Positions 13,106 through 15,265 of a stretch of DNA of 15,265 nucleotides are shown one piece after another. Both the position numbers and the translations under genes were made by a program. Numbering within the stretch: the first letter of the stretch is position 1; each line of letters opens with the position of its first letter. The notes under the pieces are model-generated. The model saw nothing but the letters and a program-made list of their open reading frames with translations. It did not search any database and was not told where the DNA came from. The DNA comes from Strigomonas culicis. Lineage: Eukaryota > Euglenozoa > Kinetoplastea > Trypanosomatida > Trypanosomatidae. The DNA lies in assembly GCA_000482145.1 (NCBI GenBank), contig AUXH01000466.1, positions 1-15,265 on the forward strand. The letters run 5' to 3'.

Positions 13106-15145
13106 CTACTGCGCCAGCAGAGTGCGGTCCTTCAGCGTCACGTCTATCAAATGGGCCAGTTTATCCTTCTCCAACTGTCGGAGACTATCCGCGTCGTCCG
13201 GCTCGCCCTTGCCAGGCTTCGCCGTCCGCCGCAAGTTAGGGGACAGCTTGAGTGTCAGCACCGTACCGCGCGTGTCGCCCACGAGCACAATGGGGTCCTC
13301 GCGGCTGAAGGCGACGTGCGTCAGTTTCGCGTTCTTCACCACCGTCTGCGCGCAGAGCGGCTCCGCCTTGTTGAAGTGCAGGTCAAACACGCACACCCTG
13401 CCGCCGGCGGTGACGGCGGCGAGCACGGTGGAGCTGTAGGGCGACCACGCAATGTCGCCGACAATGTCGCCGATATCAAAGACGAGGAGGGGCTTGGTGG
13501 AGCTCTTGATCCACAGCTTGACTGTCCAGTCCGCCGAACATGTGGCGAAGACGTCGGGATGAAACGGGTTCCACCGCACCGTGTACACGGCGCCGGCGTG
13601 GCCCTCGTAGCGCTCCAGGCACTGGCCGTTGTACGACGGCGTGCACAGCATCACGCGGCCCTCCTGGGTGCCCACGATGACCTTGTCGTGCGTAGGCGAG
13701 TAGTCCATGCACATGCCGCCGAGCTGGTTCAGCGTCACCGCCTCCGGGTCCGTGCTCGCCGCGCCGGACGTCAGCGTCATGACGTCGCGCGACGTCATCT
13801 CCTTCTTTCCAATGACCCACATCGTGAGGCGGCTGTCCGTGCTGATGGAGAAGAAGGACAGGTCGACGACGCTCTCCTTCCAGAAGATGTTCCACACGGG
13901 GTCGAGGTGCTTGCCAGTGCGGACGCTAGAGCGATAGAGGGGTCGCAGCCGCTTCTCCTCCTTATAGCGGAGGTCGAACACGCAGACTGAGCCATCGTGT
14001 AGCCCGCAGGCCAGGAGGGAGGGCTCCTTGGGGTGGAAGGCCAGGCACATCACGCCGCTGTCTAATTGGAAGGCAAACTCGGGGTGGGCCGGGATGCCAC
14101 CGTTCGCCGGCGTGGGCACGGCGTTCTTCAGCGTGAAGCAGTACACAAGACCTTTTGTCGGCTTCTGGAAGTCGTAACTACCATACCCTACCGCAAATAA
14201 ATCGTTGTAGCGGTTGTTCAACGTTACACTCGTCACCGCCTTCTTCTTCGTCTTGTCGGTATAGAACTGCCAGAGAGGCAGCAGCGTGCCGTCCTCCTTG
14301 TACAGGTCGCTCTGATCCTCCCAGAAGCGGAAATCGTCAATGATGTCGTAGCAATCGTTCTGGTTCACCATGCGCTCCAGCATTCTGAGCGACTTGGCGA
14401 AGTGCTGCGACGACAGGACGTCGTCGGCCGGCCGCGCACCGGTCAGGTGCTCCTCGCGAATGGCACCAGCATTGGCCGCGTTGATGAAAGCACTCTCTTC
14501 GTCCTTTCCCCCGCGGTGCTGCGCGCCCTTCTTCTGCGCGGCAGCGGCCTTCTCCGTCTGGATGCGCTCCGCCTCATACGCGTCGTAGATGGACCACGCG
14601 GTCGCCAGTCCGCCGAAGCTCATGGACGGCGGCGGATCGGTCATGACGGCAGTCTCCCGCAGCGGGCGGCTCATCGTCTGGCTGCCACGATCGCTGTAGT
14701 TGAACTGGTTCTTGAGAATGCCGCTTGGGGTGGCGTCGCTCATGAGGTCCGGGTTCAGCTCTGCCTCGGCCGCCTCGTGCGCCTCTTTTATGCGGCGATT
14801 GCGGTCCTCTTCTTGCTGCACAATCTCGGGGGAGCTCTTCGGCACCGCCACGCCGTTCATCGCAAAGTGCGTGGCAACCGTGCTCACGGTCGGGAAGAAC
14901 TTGAAGACACGCGCGTCCTTCTTGTAGTCGAAGTAAACAGGGGTGGACATCACGTTGGGGTCCGCCGCTTTGAGGATCCGCTCCACGATGTTTTCCTCCT
15001 CGATCTTAGCGGGCGCATCCGGCTCCTTCTCCCTTTTGCCCTCCGCAAAATGACTCTGCCGGCGCGAGGGCGGCGAACAAAACGTGGAGCCACGGGAGGG
15101 GCGACGGTCCGCAACGGTAGAGGTCTTGCGAACGGCAGTGGACAT
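13106..15145 (-). CDS. DNAI1: Axonemal outer-arm dynein intermediate chain, DNAI1/IC78 type (679 aa)
   Basis: WD-repeat intermediate chain that anchors outer dynein arms in the flagellar axoneme. It follows the DNAI1 (Chlamydomonas IC78, ODA9) pattern along its length: NQFNYSDRGSQT at 146-157, AWSIYDAYEAE at 183-193, LERMVNQND at 256-264, GTLLPLWQF at 286-294, LFAVGYGSYDF at 316-326, SGVMCLAFHP at 363-372, GKHLDPVWN at 411-419, CSADWTVKLW at 536-545, VGDIAWSPYSSTVLAAVTAGG at 562-582 (matching the dynein IC signature), and LKLSPNLR at 632-639. The first half is charged and partly helical, the WD beta-propeller covers about 300-640. Human DNAI1 is about 699 residues. These motifs separate it from DNAI2/IC69 and from the cytoplasmic intermediate chains. 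A flagellated cell is implied. The ATG at 15145 is the first in the frame; the upstream splice signal is weak. Confidence 0.95.
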   Translation of the reverse strand: MSTAVRKTSTVADRRPSRGSTFCSPPSRRQSHFAEGKREKEPDAPAKIEEENIVERILKAADPNVMSTPVYFDYKKDARVFKFFPTVSTVATHFAMNGVAVPKSSPEIVQQEEDRNRRIKEAHEAAEAELNPDLMSDATPSGILKNQFNYSDRGSQTMSRPLRETAVMTDPPPSMSFGGLATAWSIYDAYEAERIQTEKAAAAQKKGAQHRGGKDEESAFINAANAGAIREEHLTGARPADDVLSSQHFAKSLRMLERMVNQNDCYDIIDDFRFWEDQSDLYKEDGTLLPLWQFYTDKTKKKAVTSVTLNNRYNDLFAVGYGSYDFQKPTKGLVYCFTLKNAVPTPANGGIPAHPEFAFQLDSGVMCLAFHPKEPSLLACGLHDGSVCVFDLRYKEEKRLRPLYRSSVRTGKHLDPVWNIFWKESVVDLSFFSISTDSRLTMWVIGKKEMTSRDVMTLTSGAASTDPEAVTLNQLGGMCMDYSPTHDKVIVGTQEGRVMLCTPSYNGQCLERYEGHAGAVYTVRWNPFHPDVFATCSADWTVKLWIKSSTKPLLVFDIGDIVGDIAWSPYSSTVLAAVTAGGRVCVFDLHFNKAEPLCAQTVVKNAKLTHVAFSREDPIVLVGDTRGTVLTLKLSPNLRRTAKPGKGEPDDADSLRQLEKDKLAHLIDVTLKDRTLLAQ

Positions 15146-15154
15146 ATTTCACAC

Positions 15155-15194
15155 CTTGATTCCGGAATAAATGAGTAAATATGCGTACGTGACT
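15155..15194 (-). promoter_or_regulatory. Possible weak splice acceptors for the dynein gene
   Basis: AGs occur on the minus strand at 15194-15193 (TTGTAG) and 15156-15155 (TCAAG), 47 and 9 nt before the ATG, but there is no proper polypyrimidine tract before either; TA and CA repeats lie upstream instead. Confidence 0.25.
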
Positions 15195-15199
15195 ACAAG

Positions 15200-15202
15200 G
15201 TA

Positions 15203-15265
<63 letters not shown>
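15200..15265. repeat. Compound TA/TG microsatellite at the right edge
   Basis: An interrupted TATATATGTA segment leads into a long TA run and then at least a dozen TG units that continue to the last base. It is alternating purine-pyrimidine throughout and lies upstream of the dynein gene. Its full length is not visible. Confidence 0.92.

Noticed and set aside
1..15265. CRISPR array, insertion sequence, retroposon, bacterial-type operon or defence system
   Set aside because: No direct-repeat/spacer pattern, transposase, reverse transcriptase or terminal repeats seen; the genes are ordinary eukaryotic trypanosomatid genes.

Overview
The window reads as nuclear DNA of a trypanosomatid (kinetoplastid flagellate). 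All convincing genes lie on the minus strand, head to tail, as in a polycistronic transcription unit. No gene is interrupted by an intron. The coding regions are clearly GC-rich, while the spacers are AT-rich and full of homopolymers and microsatellites. Most spacers carry, on the minus strand, a polypyrimidine tract followed by an AG just upstream of the next start codon, the signature of spliced-leader trans-splicing. Complete genes end in TAA, TAG or TGA with no in-frame stops, so the standard code fits. I cannot name the genus.

Layout in transcription order (right to left): an axonemal outer-arm dynein intermediate chain of the DNAI1/IC78 type (15145-13106); a small HAD-type phosphatase of the NIF/FCP/SCP family (12453-11377); the ribosome quality-control E3 ligase listerin (10064-4752, 1770 residues); an unrecognised 306-residue protein (4366-3446); a 14-repeat leucine-rich-repeat protein (2910-1420); and the N-terminal 199 codons of a class I [4Fe-4S] fumarate hydratase, probably the mitochondrial isoform, running off the left edge (597-1).

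The genes do not form one pathway. They cover flagellar motility, a phosphatase, translation quality control, an LRR scaffold and central carbon metabolism, which is normal for a trypanosomatid array, where neighbours share transcription but not function. I see no CRISPR, transposon, virus, tRNA, rRNA or defence system.

Points worth a second look: a probable one-base deletion at the very start of the window that breaks the conserved fumarase AKGGGSA motif; a GC-rich two-tier hairpin with a GNRA loop inside a 25-codon ORF that sits right behind a strong splice-acceptor signal in the 1.3 kb spacer upstream of listerin; a second, weaker micro-ORF upstream of the phosphatase; predicted 5' leaders of only 5-7 nt for two genes; and the 306-residue orphan protein.
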